From Paracoccus alkanivorans (lineage in GTDB: Bacteria > Pseudomonadota > Alphaproteobacteria > Rhodobacterales > Rhodobacteraceae), in NCBI RefSeq assembly GCF_003697785.1, contig NZ_QOKZ01000001.1, positions 186,001 through 250,000 on the forward strand: a stretch of 64,000 bases of DNA, in the 5' to 3' direction. Numbering within the stretch: the first letter of the stretch is position 1; each line of letters begins with the position of its first letter. Below the pieces are notes generated by a model, which saw only the letters and a list, made by a program, of their open reading frames with translations, was not told the origin of the DNA and did no database searches. This document shows positions 29,221 through 39,232 of the stretch, piece by piece. The position numbers and the translations under genes are program-made.

Positions 29221-29874
29221 CTAAGGCGCCAGTTCCGCCAATGCGCCGATATCTGCGGCGGCCAGCGCGGAAGTGGCGGCGTCGATCCGGCTTGCGGGCC
29301 AGTTCCACCAAGCCAGTTCCTGCAGGCGCCGGATGTCCGGGGGATCGAAGCGCATCCGGACGATCCGCGCCGGATTTCCGGCGACGATCGCGTAATCCGG
29401 TATCTCGCCGGATACCACCGCCCGCGCGCCCACGATCACGCCATCGCCGATTCTTGTCCCGGGCAGGATCACCGCACCATCGCCCAGCCAGACATCGTGG
29501 CCGATGATCGTATCGGGCAGGTCGGAAATCTGCCCGATATAATCCCCGACCCGCTCGTGATCGAAGATCGCGAAGGGATAAGTCGAGACGCCGGCCATCG
29601 GGTGATTGGCCGAGGCGGTGATGATCCGGACGCCATCGGCAATCTGCCCGAAACGCCCGATCACCAGACGCTCTGGCGCACCGGGATAGGTATAGGGGGC
29701 CAACCGCGCGGCCCAATCCTCGGGCGGCTCGAAACTGCTGGCATAGGTGTAATCGCCGATCTCGATATTCGGGTGATCTATGACGCGGTTCAGATGAACC
29801 AGACCATAATTGACCCGGCCATCTGGAAAGCACATCGGATAGGGGGAGGCAGCGCCAAGGAATTTGACGGGCAT
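29221..29874 (-). CDS. CatB-like acetyltransferase (left-handed beta-helix)
   Basis: The 217-residue protein has hexapeptide repeats (IGDYTYASS, IGRFGQIADG, IIGHDVWLGDGAVILPG, IGDGVIVGARAVVSGEI) and the PDYAIVAGNPARIVRMRF signature of the xenobiotic acetyltransferase (CatB/Vat) group. SANHPMAGVSTYPF contains the conserved catalytic His region of the family. It probably transfers acetyl from acetyl-CoA to a hydroxyl. Whether it acts on chloramphenicol or a metabolite is unknown; chromosomal copies are usually not resistance genes. Confidence 0.85.
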   Translation of the reverse strand: MPVKFLGAASPYPMCFPDGRVNYGLVHLNRVIDHPNIEIGDYTYASSFEPPEDWAARLAPYTYPGAPERLVIGRFGQIADGVRIITASANHPMAGVSTYPFAIFDHERVGDYIGQISDLPDTIIGHDVWLGDGAVILPGTRIGDGVIVGARAVVSGEIPDYAIVAGNPARIVRMRFDPPDIRRLQELAWWNWPASRIDAATSALAAADIGALAELAP

Positions 29875-30041
29875 GGAAAATCCTTTCGATTCTGGACTGG
29901 GAAAGTCAGATCGCTGGATTGTCCATGGCGCTTACTCCTTTTCTCGCAACGCGCATATAGCACGATTCGGCGCGTTGTGAAACCCTTTGAGACCCATGCA
30001 TTTCCGCGCGGGAACCCGAGTATCCGGCATGCCGGAAATCG

Positions 30042-30455
30042 TTACAGATGCCTCGTCTCTGGCGCCGGGTTCCACCAGTTGTCATTCGCGCCATCGGCCC
30101 AATAGACCGGCGCGGAGATCAGTTCCTCCTCTGTCGCATCGTCCAGCGCAGAGACCATGACCTGCACGAAACGCCCGCCCATTTCGGCAATGTTTCCCTC
30201 GGTCCACAGCCTCGTGCCACAGCGGGAGCAGAAGCGGTGATGCATCTCGACCCCGTCATCCTGAACGCGCGGGGTCTCGGCCAGTTGGTCATGCCCCCGG
30301 ATCAGCCGGAAACCGGCAGGATCAGGCAGCCGCATCTCCCAATAGCGCATCTTGCGGCAGAACCGGCAATTGCAGCGCATGGTCCCCTCGGCCAGATCGC
30401 CGTCGGCCTCGAAACCGACCGCACCGCAAAAACAGCTTCCATGATAGGTTTTCAT
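30042..30455 (-). CDS. GFA-family (glutathione-dependent formaldehyde-activating-like) zinc protein
   Basis: The 137-residue protein shows the family's cysteine pattern: SCFCGAVGFEA, then CNCRFCRK and RFCSRCGTRLW, which bind two zinc ions. The GFA fold is known from glutathione-dependent formaldehyde-activating enzyme, but most members have no proven reaction. It overlaps the upstream VOC gene by 4 bp (ATGA), so the two are co-translated. Confidence 0.88.
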   Translation of the reverse strand: MKTYHGSCFCGAVGFEADGDLAEGTMRCNCRFCRKMRYWEMRLPDPAGFRLIRGHDQLAETPRVQDDGVEMHHRFCSRCGTRLWTEGNIAEMGGRFVQVMVSALDDATEEELISAPVYWADGANDNWWNPAPETRHL

Positions 30456-30847
30456 GCCCCGCCCTCCCCATGGCAGACGGCCTCGATATTGTTCCCGTCA
30501 GGATCAAGTATGAAGGCACCGTAATAATCCGGGTGATAGATGGGCCGTGGCCCCGGTGCGCCATTATCGCGCCCGCCCGCCTCCAGCGCGGCCTTGTGAA
30601 AGGCATCCACTGCCGAATGATCGCGAGCCGCGAAGGCGACATGCGTCCCGGAGGCCGCCGGGCGGCCGGTGCCAATCCAGAAAAACGGCTTGCCATCGCG
30701 GCCAAAGCCCAGATGAACCCCGTGCCCCCCGGTCATCTCTTCGGTGATCTCCATCAGCAGCGAGATACCGAGCGGCGAAAGCGCACGCTCGTAGAACGCG
30801 CGGGACGAGGAAATGTCAGAAACGGGAAATCCGATATGATCGATCAT
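30452..30847 (-). CDS. VOC-family (glyoxalase-like) protein
   Basis: The 131-residue single-domain protein (MIDHIGFPVSDISSSRAFYE) has the paired beta-alpha-beta-beta-beta modules of the vicinal oxygen chelate superfamily, with the opening His and a DPDGNNIEAVCH ending that provide metal ligands. The substrate is unknown. It forms a two-gene operon with the GFA-family gene, which suggests a shared role in handling an aldehyde or thiol adduct. Confidence 0.88.
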   Translation of the reverse strand: MIDHIGFPVSDISSSRAFYERALSPLGISLLMEITEEMTGGHGVHLGFGRDGKPFFWIGTGRPAASGTHVAFAARDHSAVDAFHKAALEAGGRDNGAPGPRPIYHPDYYGAFILDPDGNNIEAVCHGEGGA

Positions 30848-31026
30848 GGCAGGCTCCTTTCATGACGGATCATGCGGCAGGCTTGCTGACAAAATGCGGC
30901 AGCAGGGAATGAGCCGTGGAAAAGGGCGCTCCACCCGTCCGGGCGAGGTTGCCGAACCCGCAGCGCATTCGGTCACGCGCTGACCTGAACCAAGCGGGCT
31001 GAAACAGGTTTCGAACCGCCAATACG

Positions 31027-31055
31027 AAAAGGGCCGCCCCGAAGGACGGCCCTTT
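31027..31055 (-). terminator. Terminator after the second tuf gene
   Basis: A 9-bp stem (AAAGGGCCG / CGGCCCTTT) extends inward with CC/GG around a CGAA loop and is followed by T4 on the minus strand. It lies 20 bp after the tuf stop codon. Confidence 0.8.
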
Positions 31056-31074
31056 CCCGCGATCCGCTAACGGA

Positions 31075-32250
<1,176 letters not shown>

Positions 32251-32308
32251 CTAGGGCCTCCTGATCGCGGGGCATGGCATGAAACGGCCCCGGTTAAACG
32301 TGCGCCGC

Positions 32309-32337
32309 GATGTATAAGGCCGCAGGGGAAAAATCAA
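32309..32337 (-). promoter_or_regulatory. Predicted promoter of the second tuf gene
   Basis: TTGATT (32332-32337) and TACATC (32309-32314) are 17 bp apart on the minus strand; an overlapping TATACA is also present. The leader would be about 50 nt. Confidence 0.6.
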
Positions 32338-32482
32338 GGGCAAGGAATGCGCTTTGACCGGCCGGATTTCCTTCTTGCCACAAGGCCTTCCAAATGCCTT
32401 TCTGGAACCGGAGAGAACCGGCGAACGTTCGCATCCAGAACGGAGCCATGTTAATCGTATTCCAAGCCGAAAGGACAGGATC

Positions 32483-33394
32483 ATGAGCCTGATGAAATCT
32501 CTCGCAAAGGTTGCCGCCGGTGTCATGCTGGCAAAAGGCGTCGGCGCGGTCATGAAAAGCCGCCAGCAGGGCCGCCCCGGGGGATCATCCGCGGGCCGTT
32601 CGGGCGGAGGATTGCTGGACAGCCTGCTCGGAAACAACGTCGCCGGTCAGCGCGGCGGCAGCATCACCGATCAGCTGGGCCAGATTCTGGGCGGGCGCGG
32701 CGCAGGAGGCGGACGCCCCTATAGCGGCCCGAATTCCGCAGGTGCCCAGGGCGGGCTTGGCGGTATGCTTGACGGGCTGGGCGGCCGCGGAGCAGGCGGC
32801 GGACTCGGGGGAATGCTGGGCCAGTTGAGCGGCGGCAGAGGTTCTTCCGGCGCGGGCGGCCTTGGCGACATGCTGGGCGGATTGTTGGGCGGTGCCGCTG
32901 CAGGCGGTGCGGCAGGCGCGGCAGCAGGCGGGCTTGCACGCAAGGATTCGCAGCCCAGCAACAACGCCAGCTTTGGCGAGCTTTTCAACGATTCCCTGTC
33001 TCGCAACGACGAGCCCGAGGTAACGCCCACGCCCGAGCAGAACGCCGTCGCCGGGCTGATGCTGAAAGCCATGATCCAGGCGGCCAAATCCGATGGCCGT
33101 ATCGACGATGCCGAGAAAGAGCGGCTGCTGGGACATCTGGGCGATGAACTGGATGATGACGAGCGCCAGTTCATCCGCGAGCAGATGGCCGCACCGGTCG
33201 ATGCCGCAGCATTGGCCCGCGAAGTGCCCGATGGGCTGCAGGCGCAGGTTTACCTGATGTCGCTGCTGGCCATCGATTTCGACAACGAGGAAGAGGCGCG
33301 CTACCTGCATGCGCTTGCCGAGGCGATGGGTCTGCCGCGCGAGGCGGTCAACAAGATCCATGACGAGGTCGGCACGACACGGCTTTACAACTGA
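32483..33394 (+). CDS. DUF533 / TerB-like protein with Gly-rich N-terminus
   Basis: The start at 32483 (MSLMKSLAKVAAGVMLAKGV) has AAGGACAGGA just upstream; the frame continues upstream without a site. Of 303 residues, about 45-195 are very Gly-rich ([19 protein letters not shown] repeats). The C-terminal part (from about 210) is a helical TerB-like domain: LMLKAMIQAAKSDGRIDDAE and LSLLAIDFDNEEEARYLHAL-like helices with acidic residues. The N-terminal hydrophobic stretch may associate with the membrane. Function is unknown. Confidence 0.8.
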   Translation: MSLMKSLAKVAAGVMLAKGVGAVMKSRQQGRPGGSSAGRSGGGLLDSLLGNNVAGQRGGSITDQLGQILGGRGAGGGRPYSGPNSAGAQGGLGGMLDGLGGRGAGGGLGGMLGQLSGGRGSSGAGGLGDMLGGLLGGAAAGGAAGAAAGGLARKDSQPSNNASFGELFNDSLSRNDEPEVTPTPEQNAVAGLMLKAMIQAAKSDGRIDDAEKERLLGHLGDELDDDERQFIREQMAAPVDAAALAREVPDGLQAQVYLMSLLAIDFDNEEEARYLHALAEAMGLPREAVNKIHDEVGTTRLYN

Positions 33395-33554
33395 TTCCCT
33401 GCCCCGATGCCGCTTGCGAGATAGCAAAGGCGTGAGCGGCATCCATCCCGATTGATCGCGGCGCAACCCTCTGACAAGATGGAAATACGGCATCTTTTCG
33501 GATGCCGTTCATGGATGTCATCAAAGCTGCCCCAGCTTATAGCGAGGAACTCTT

Positions 33555-34013
33555 ATGCGTCTGATTTCCCTTACTGCAATTGCCGCGATTACTGCATTTC
33601 CCCTGTTCGCCCATGCCGATGACAGGATCGAGGACGCGCTGGAGGCGCGTCATGGCTATATGACCATGCTGGCGATCAACATGGGCACCCTCGCCGGAAT
33701 GGCGAAGGGAGAGATCGAATATGACGAGGCCGCCGCCTCGACAGCAGGCGCCAATATCGAGGCGCTCGGCAATTACGCGGTATCCGACCTGTTCATCGAA
33801 GGCACCGCCAACGGAGAGGTCGACGATTCCGACGCATTGCCGGCCATCTGGGAAAATCCTGACGATTTCGTGCAGAAATTCGCGGATCTCGGCGAGGCTG
33901 CCGCCGGTGCGGGCGAAGCGGTCAAGGGCGGTCAGGCGAATGTCGGACCGGTCGTGCAAAAACTGGGCGGCACCTGCAAGGTCTGCCACGATGACTACCG
34001 CAAGAAAGACTGA
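33555..34013 (+). CDS. Cytochrome c' family monoheme protein
   Basis: The 152-residue precursor has a Sec signal peptide (MRLISLTAIAAITAFPLFAHA) and a four-helix-bundle profile with the heme-binding CKVCH motif at residues 141-145 near the C-terminus, as in class II cytochromes c. Cytochrome c' binds NO and CO in the periplasm. The stop codon overlaps the start of the next gene (TGATG), a cytochrome b561, so the pair likely acts together in electron transfer. Confidence 0.9.
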   Translation: MRLISLTAIAAITAFPLFAHADDRIEDALEARHGYMTMLAINMGTLAGMAKGEIEYDEAAASTAGANIEALGNYAVSDLFIEGTANGEVDDSDALPAIWENPDDFVQKFADLGEAAAGAGEAVKGGQANVGPVVQKLGGTCKVCHDDYRKKD

Positions 34014-34597
34014 TGGCTGAGGATCAGGCCCGCCGCGTCAGAATATGGGACCCGGCGCTGCGGGCATTTCACTGGCTTCTCGCGCTTCTGGTGGTTGCCA
34101 ACTGGCTGCTGGGCAAGTTCGGCCCCAACATCATGACCCTGCATTTCTGGCTGGGATACAGCATCGTGGCATTGCTGGCTTTCCGGCTGATATGGGGGAT
34201 CATCGGTCCCGAAAGCGCACGCTTTTCGAGCCTCTTCCATCATCCCCGTTCCGTGACAGGCTATCTTCGCGACATGGTGAAACGTGAGCCGAGCCACTGG
34301 CCCGGACATAACCCGCTTGGCGCATTGGCGGTTATCGCCATGCTCCTGGTCCTGATATGGCAGGTCGGCACCGGCCTGATCGCGGATCCCGAGGATTTCG
34401 TGAATGTCGGGCCTCTGGCGAACAAGGTCGGCAGCGATATCGCGACGAAAGCGGATGCGTGGCACGCGCTTGGCGCGGATCTCATCCTGATCTTCGTCTT
34501 GATGCATATCGCGGCGATCCTGTTCTATCGCATCTGGAAGAACGAGGACCTGATCCGGCCGATGCTGACCGGCTGGAAATGGGTGCGCCGCCGGTAA
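34013..34597 (+). CDS. Cytochrome b561-type diheme membrane protein
   Basis: The 194-residue protein has four membrane helices (WLLALLVVANWLLGKF, LGYSIVALLAFRLIWGII, LGALAVIAMLLVLIWQV, LGADLILIFVLMHIAAILFY) with His residues placed to bind two b hemes (FHWLL, TLHFWLGY, WHALG, MHIAA). It resembles the Ni/Fe-hydrogenase-type b561 family. It probably passes electrons between quinol and the periplasmic cytochrome c' encoded just before it. A strong terminator follows. Confidence 0.9.
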   Translation: MAEDQARRVRIWDPALRAFHWLLALLVVANWLLGKFGPNIMTLHFWLGYSIVALLAFRLIWGIIGPESARFSSLFHHPRSVTGYLRDMVKREPSHWPGHNPLGALAVIAMLLVLIWQVGTGLIADPEDFVNVGPLANKVGSDIATKADAWHALGADLILIFVLMHIAAILFYRIWKNEDLIRPMLTGWKWVRRR

Positions 34598-34610
34598 GGT
34601 GGTACGGAAC

Positions 34611-34641
34611 GAGAAAGGCCGCCCCGGAGGCGGCCTTTCTC
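34611..34641. terminator. Bidirectional terminator after the cytochrome b561 gene
   Basis: A perfect 13-bp stem (GAGAAAGGCCGCC / GGCGGCCTTTCTC) with a CCGGA loop lies between convergent genes. Its A/T-rich outer ends can serve both strands. Confidence 0.8.
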
Positions 34642-34660
34642 GCAGCCGGTTCGGTTCCGG

Positions 34661-34978
34661 TCAAGCGGCTTCTGCCTCTGCGGCCATGCGCCGCTCGCTT
34701 TCTTCGCGGGATAGCGCGACCGAGGTCCGGACGCCCTTGGAAACAAACTCCATCAGCCCCTTGACCACACGCTCATTGGGGTCGATCCCGGCACAGCTCA
34801 GCACTTCGCGGCCATCGCGCGAACGGGCCCAACGGGCGATCTGCTCGGGACCATTGCCATATTTCTTGTCATCTGCGATCGCATCATCAAGCGCAGCCAG
34901 CACGACAGCCGCAAACAGCTTGCGGGCACGCTGGCCTTGTTCGAAATTGAAAGCGGAGCCATCAACAAAGTCGCGCAT
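34661..34978 (-). CDS. Small conserved Rhodobacterales-type protein (DUF6280-like)
   Basis: The 105-residue protein reads MRDFVDGSAFNFEQGQRARK, then LDDAIADDKKYGNGPEQIAR and VLSCAGIDPNERVVKGLMEF. It is highly similar to what I remember as a conserved short protein of Rhodobacterales (I believe DUF6280). No signal peptide or membrane segment is visible, and it is predicted mainly helical. It lies head-to-head with efp. Function unknown. Confidence 0.75.
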   Translation of the reverse strand: MRDFVDGSAFNFEQGQRARKLFAAVVLAALDDAIADDKKYGNGPEQIARWARSRDGREVLSCAGIDPNERVVKGLMEFVSKGVRTSVALSREESERRMAAEAEAA

Positions 34979-35329
34979 AACATCTTTCCGTTTCTATGGC
35001 CTACTGCCATGACCATTTATACAGGCCAGAAGCACAGGCCTTTCTTATCAGTTCCGTTTCTCCGACGGTGACGTTGACTTAGACGTTATGCCGCCGATTC
35101 GATATTCCCCTTAGCACATATCTGCCATGCATATCATGCAACGCGTGGAAAATTGTGACATTCCCGCTGTATTCGGCATGAACCGGCATTTCGGCGACAG
35201 GTGGAAATCGCCTTGACATCCGCGCGTTTCCGCACTTGTTGCCTTAGCTTGTCCGTCCCGATATAGGGGCGACGCAACGCCGTTCAATGCCTGGACGGAG
35301 ATTCCCGCAACAGTTCCAAGAGTGCTTCC
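34979..35329. other. 351-bp divergent intergenic region between the small conserved gene and efp
   Basis: No gene is visible. On the minus strand TATAAA (35016-35021) looks like a -10 element for the small conserved gene, flanked by two direct copies of ACAGGCC (35021-35027 and 35034-35040). On the plus strand TTGCCT (35239-35244) and TATAGG (35262-35267) with 17-bp spacing could drive efp. Another TTGACA at about 35214 has no good -10 partner. Confidence 0.4.
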
Positions 35330-35893
35330 ATGCCAAAGATAAACGGCAATGAAATCCGCCCCGGCAATGTGCTGGAGCATGACGGGGGCCTGTGGGCCGC
35401 CGTGAAGGTCAACCATGTCAAGCCCGGCAAGGGCGGTGCTTTCGCCCAGGTCGAGATGAAGAACCTGCGCGACGGCCGCAAGCTGAACGAACGTTTCCGC
35501 AGCGAGGACAAGGTTGAACGTGTCCGTCTGGACCAGAAAGACCAGCAATTCCTGTATGAAAGCGACGGCAAGCTGGTCTTCATGGACAGCGAGACCTTCG
35601 AGCAGACCGAGCTTGACGCCGATCTGCTGGGCGAGCGCCGCCCCTTCCTGCAGGACGGCATGACCGCCACGATCGAATATTACGGTGAGGAAGCGCTGTC
35701 CGTCGCCCTGCCCCAGAAAGTCACCTGCAAGGTCATCGAGACCGAGCCGGTGGTAAAAGGCCAGACCGCAGCCAACAGCTACAAGCCCGCCGTCCTGGAC
35801 AATGGCGTGCGTATCATGGTGCCGCCATTCATCGGGCAGGACGAGGATATCATCGTCAATACCGAACTGTTCGAATACAGCGAACGCGCCTGA
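35330..35893 (+). CDS. efp: Elongation factor P
   Basis: The 187-residue protein ([20 protein letters not shown]) has the three beta-barrel domains of EF-P. Lys34 in KPGKGGAF is the residue modified by lysylation in some bacteria; EpmA/EpmB genes are not in this window. EF-P relieves ribosome stalling at polyproline motifs. It is monocistronic and ends before a hairpin terminator. Confidence 0.97.
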   Translation: MPKINGNEIRPGNVLEHDGGLWAAVKVNHVKPGKGGAFAQVEMKNLRDGRKLNERFRSEDKVERVRLDQKDQQFLYESDGKLVFMDSETFEQTELDADLLGERRPFLQDGMTATIEYYGEEALSVALPQKVTCKVIETEPVVKGQTAANSYKPAVLDNGVRIMVPPFIGQDEDIIVNTELFEYSERA

Positions 35894-35919
35894 TCAGGGC
35901 ACCTGGATCGAACCAGACC

Positions 35920-35949
35920 AAAAAGGCGCAACGCCCGCGGGGGTTGCGC
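35920..35949. terminator. Terminator between efp and the GST gene
   Basis: GCGCAAC (35926-35932) pairs with GTTGCGC (35943-35949), with an inner CCC/GGG. On the minus strand a T5 run follows (A5 at 35920-35924), and the plus side has AAAT. It lies between convergent genes. Confidence 0.7.
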
Positions 35950-36080
35950 AAATAACGTTACGTCACGGGTCAGGCTACGGTCAGATTACCTTTCGCCCGG
36001 GGGCGACGCCCGACGATCCCGGCGAAATTGCACAGCTTCAACCCGGGTGAGACGCTATCCCGTGTCTTGCCCTGCCTTCG

Positions 36081-36731
36081 TCAGCCGGCCGATGCGGCGG
36101 TGAATACCGCCAGTTGAGCCTCGAACGCCCGCTTGTATGCGGGGCGCGCCTCGCCGCGTGCGACATAGGCGGAAAGGTTTGGATATTCTTCCAGCATAAC
36201 CGATCCTTCCAGCCTGCGCAGCACCGTCACCATGAGCAGGTCCCCGGCGCTGAACGCTCCGTCAAGCCAGTCCGCATCGCCAAGGTGGCGGGAAAGGCCC
36301 TCAAGCCGTTTGCTGATACTGTCTTCCAGCGCACGCAGACGATGCTGATACCACGGTTCATCACGCTCGAGGATCATGGCAAGAGCGCGGTCGAAGACCG
36401 GTGGCTCTACCGTGTTGAGCGCGGCAAACATCCATGCGATCGCGCGAGCCCGGGCATTCGCACCGTCCGGCAGCAGGCCCGCATGATGCTCCGCGATATG
36501 GAGCAGGATCGCCCCCGACTCGAACAGGGCGAGATCGCCCTCTTCATAGGTCGGGATCTGCCCGAAGGGATGAAGCGCAAGATGCGCAGGTTCCTTCATC
36601 GCCTTGAACGAAAGAAGCCGGACGTCGTAAGGCTGGCCCACTTCCTCCAGTGCCCAACGAACGCGCATGTCGCGCGCCAGCCCGCGCCCGCGATCGGGTG
36701 AGTTTTCAAAGGCGGTAATGGTGATGGTCAT
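36081..36731 (-). CDS. Glutathione S-transferase family protein
   Basis: The 216-residue protein has an N-terminal thioredoxin-like domain (RVRWALEEVGQPYDVRLLSF, then HPFGQIPTYEEGDLALFESG with the cis-Pro and glutathione gamma-glutamyl-binding ES) and an all-helical C-terminal domain (ADWLDGAFSAGDLLMVTVLR). Such proteins conjugate or reduce substrates with glutathione in the cytoplasm. It is a single gene and the substrate is unknown. Confidence 0.92.
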   Translation of the reverse strand: MTITITAFENSPDRGRGLARDMRVRWALEEVGQPYDVRLLSFKAMKEPAHLALHPFGQIPTYEEGDLALFESGAILLHIAEHHAGLLPDGANARARAIAWMFAALNTVEPPVFDRALAMILERDEPWYQHRLRALEDSISKRLEGLSRHLGDADWLDGAFSAGDLLMVTVLRRLEGSVMLEEYPNLSAYVARGEARPAYKRAFEAQLAVFTAASAG

Positions 36732-36832
36732 TGTCGTTCTCCCAAGCCTCTCTATCCCAAGGACGATTGGCTGGGCGGGTTCCCGACATTCGGATGCGAA
36801 ATTGATGTCGCGGCACGGTCAATTGCGGCGTG

Positions 36833-36865
36833 AAAAGGGTGGCGGATATGCCTGATATCCGCCAC
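36833..36865 (-). terminator. Terminator after ilvD
   Basis: A perfect 11-bp stem (GTGGCGGATAT / ATATCCGCCAC) with a 5-base loop is followed by CCC and T4 on the minus strand, 7 bp after the ilvD stop. Confidence 0.85.
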
Positions 36866-36871
36866 GCCGGT

Positions 36872-38710
36872 TCATTCGGGAATGACCCGCACCGCCCCCT
36901 TGGCCGCGCTGGTCGCCATCGCGGCATAGGCGCGCAGGGCCGTGGTGACCTTGCGCTTGCGGGGCTCGGCCGGCTTCCAGCCCTCGGCCTCGCGCGCTTC
37001 GCGGCGGCGGGCCAGTTCGGCCTCGTCCACGGCCAGTTCGATGGTCCGGTTGGGGATGTCGATGCGGATCAGATCGCCCTGCTCTACCAGCCCGATCATT
37101 CCGCCCTCGGCGGCTTCGGGCGAGACATGACCGATGGACAGGCCCGAGGAGCCTCCCGAGAAACGGCCATCGGTGACCAGCGCGCAGGCTTTGCCCAAGC
37201 CCTTGGATTTCAGATAGCTGGTCGGATAGAGCATCTCCTGCATGCCGGGGCCGCCGCGCGGTCCCTCGTAGCGGATCAATACGACCTCGCCCGCCTTGAC
37301 CTTGCCGGTCAGGATGCCGGAAACGGCGGAATCCTGGCTTTCGAAGACATGGGCGGGACCCTCGAATTTCAGGATCGATTCATCGACGCCGGCGGTTTTG
37401 ACGATGCAGCCATCCTCGGCCAGGTTGCCGTAAAGCACCGCAAGCCCGCCATCCTTCGAGAATGCGTGTTCGGCATCGCGGATCACCCCGCCCTCGCGGT
37501 CCAAGTCCACTGTGTCATAGCGGCGGTCCTGCGAAAAGGCGGTCTGCGTCGGCACGCCCCCCGGCGCGGCGCGGTAGAAATCATGCACGGTGGCGGAATC
37601 GGTGCGGGCGACATCCCACCGGTCCAGCGCCTGCGCCAGCGTGCCGGAATGGACATTGCCGACCGAGGTATCGAGCAGCCCCGCCCGGTCCAGCTCGCCG
37701 AGGATCGCCATGATCCCCCCCGCGCGGTGGACATCCTCCATATGCACGTCGGATTTCGCGGGCGCGACCTTGCACAGCACCGGTACCTTGCGCGACAGCT
37801 TGTCGATATGCGCCATGGTGAAATCGACCTCGCCCTCATGCGCGGCGGCCAGCAGGTGCAGCACGGTATTGGTCGAGCCGCCCATGGCGATATCGAGCGT
37901 CATGGCATTGCTGAAAGCGTTGAAACTGGCGATCGAGCGCGGCAGCACGCTGTCATCCTCGCCCTCGTAGTAGCGGCGGGCGAGATCGACGATCAGGTGA
38001 CCCGCCTCGACAAACAGGCGCTTGCGGTCGGCATGGGTCGCCAGGGTCGAGCCGTTGCCGGGCAGCGACAGGCCGAGCGCCTCGGTCAGGCAGTTCATCG
38101 AATTGGCCGTGAACATGCCCGAGCAGGAACCGCAGGTCGGGCAGGCCGAGCGCTCGATCGCCTGCACATCGGCCTCTGACACATTGTCATCGGCGGCGGC
38201 AACCATGGCGTCGACGAGATCCAGCGCCTTGACCCTGCCGTCTTCCAGCACCACCTTGCCGGCCTCCATCGGGCCGCCCGAGACGAAGACCGCCGGGATG
38301 TTCAGACGCATCGCGGCGTTCAGCATACCCGGCGTGATCTTGTCGCAATTGGAGATGCAGACCATCGCGTCGGCGCAATGCGCGTTGACCATGTATTCGA
38401 CGGAATCGGCGATGATCTCGCGCGAGGGCAACGAATAGAGCATCCCGTCATGGCCCATCGCGATGCCATCATCGACGGCGATGGTGTTGAATTCCTTGGC
38501 GATGCCGCCCGCAGCCTCGACCTCGCGGGCAACAAGCTGGCCAAGATCCTTGAGATGGACATGGCCGGGCACGAATTGCGTGAAACTGTTGACGATGGCG
38601 ATGATCGGCTTGCCGAAATCGCTGTCCTTCACCCCGGTCGCACGCCACAGGCCCCGGGCACCTGCCATGTTGCGGCCGTGGGTTGTGGTGCGGGAACGAT
38701 AGGCGGGCAT
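36872..38710 (-). CDS. ilvD: Dihydroxy-acid dehydratase
   Basis: The 612-residue enzyme converts 2,3-dihydroxy-isovalerate (and the methylvalerate analogue) to the 2-keto acids of valine and isoleucine synthesis. Iron-sulfur cysteines are visible in [13 protein letters not shown] and [15 protein letters not shown]. The N-terminus [20 protein letters not shown] is typical. An AAAGGAG site precedes the start. It is monocistronic with a strong terminator. Confidence 0.98.
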   Translation of the reverse strand: MPAYRSRTTTHGRNMAGARGLWRATGVKDSDFGKPIIAIVNSFTQFVPGHVHLKDLGQLVAREVEAAGGIAKEFNTIAVDDGIAMGHDGMLYSLPSREIIADSVEYMVNAHCADAMVCISNCDKITPGMLNAAMRLNIPAVFVSGGPMEAGKVVLEDGRVKALDLVDAMVAAADDNVSEADVQAIERSACPTCGSCSGMFTANSMNCLTEALGLSLPGNGSTLATHADRKRLFVEAGHLIVDLARRYYEGEDDSVLPRSIASFNAFSNAMTLDIAMGGSTNTVLHLLAAAHEGEVDFTMAHIDKLSRKVPVLCKVAPAKSDVHMEDVHRAGGIMAILGELDRAGLLDTSVGNVHSGTLAQALDRWDVARTDSATVHDFYRAAPGGVPTQTAFSQDRRYDTVDLDREGGVIRDAEHAFSKDGGLAVLYGNLAEDGCIVKTAGVDESILKFEGPAHVFESQDSAVSGILTGKVKAGEVVLIRYEGPRGGPGMQEMLYPTSYLKSKGLGKACALVTDGRFSGGSSGLSIGHVSPEAAEGGMIGLVEQGDLIRIDIPNRTIELAVDEAELARRREAREAEGWKPAEPRKRKVTTALRAYAAMATSAAKGAVRVIPE

Positions 38711-38846
38711 AAGCGGTCTCCTTTAGCTGGCGGTCTTCTTTATCACCCCTTGCGGCGGAAGGAAATTGCCTGAGGTGAGGGAAACGGGATGTTTTCTGTC
38801 CTTGATCGGTGGGATTGCTTCGCGAAAGGACCGGGGCCCTGCCCCC

Positions 38847-38892
38847 GCGCCCGTTCCGGGCGCTCCCCCGAGGTATTTGCCCAAAGAAGAAG
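38847..38892 (-). repeat. Intergenic repeat, copy A (hairpin plus conserved 28-bp core)
   Basis: The core at 38865-38892 (CCCCCGAGGTATTTG, then CCCAAAGAAGAAG) matches copy B at 60031-60058 with one mismatch in 28. A stem GCGCCCG-TTC-CGGGCGC (38847-38863) adjoins it. The AAGAAG end faces the stop codon of the minus-strand sugE gene, 6 bp away. It may act as a 3'-end or terminator element. Confidence 0.7.
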
Positions 38893-38898
38893 GGCTGA

Positions 38899-39213
38899 TC
38901 AGGACGCCATTTTCATTGCCAGAATCCCCGCGAGGATGAGGGCGGCGGCAAAGAGGCGGGAAAACGTGACCGGTTCTCCCATCAGGATGATCCCGAGGAT
39001 GAAGCTGCCGACGGCGCCGATACCCGTCCAGACCATATAGGCGGTGCCGAGGGGAAGCTGGCGCATGGCGATGGCCAAAAGCCAGAATGACGCGATCATT
39101 CCGACAACCATGATGACGGTCGGCCATATTTTGGTGAAACCGTCGGATTGCTTCATCGCGGTGGCCCATACGATTTCGAGAAGGCCAGCGATGGTGAGGG
39201 TGAGCCAGGGCAT
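38899..39213 (-). CDS. sugE: SMR exporter of the SugE/Gdx (guanidinium) type
   Basis: The start at 39213 (MPWLTLTIAGLLEIVWATAM) gives 104 residues, the normal SMR length; a GAGG site lies 6 bp upstream. Four membrane helices are visible, with the essential Glu13 in helix 1 and GTAYMVWTGIGAVGSFILGI in helix 3. WATAMKQSDGFTKIWP resembles SugE more than EmrE. Gdx members exchange guanidinium for protons as antiparallel dimers in the inner membrane. The two ACGR hairpins directly upstream support guanidine as the natural ligand. Confidence 0.9.
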   Translation of the reverse strand: MPWLTLTIAGLLEIVWATAMKQSDGFTKIWPTVIMVVGMIASFWLLAIAMRQLPLGTAYMVWTGIGAVGSFILGIILMGEPVTFSRLFAAALILAGILAMKMAS

Positions 39214-39232
39214 GGAAAGCCTCGTGACAGGG

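Noticed and set aside
34200..35060. General stress (EcfG-type) promoter upstream of the small conserved gene
   Set aside because: A GGAAC is present near 35050 on the minus strand but no GTT lies at the right distance, so the match was not supported.
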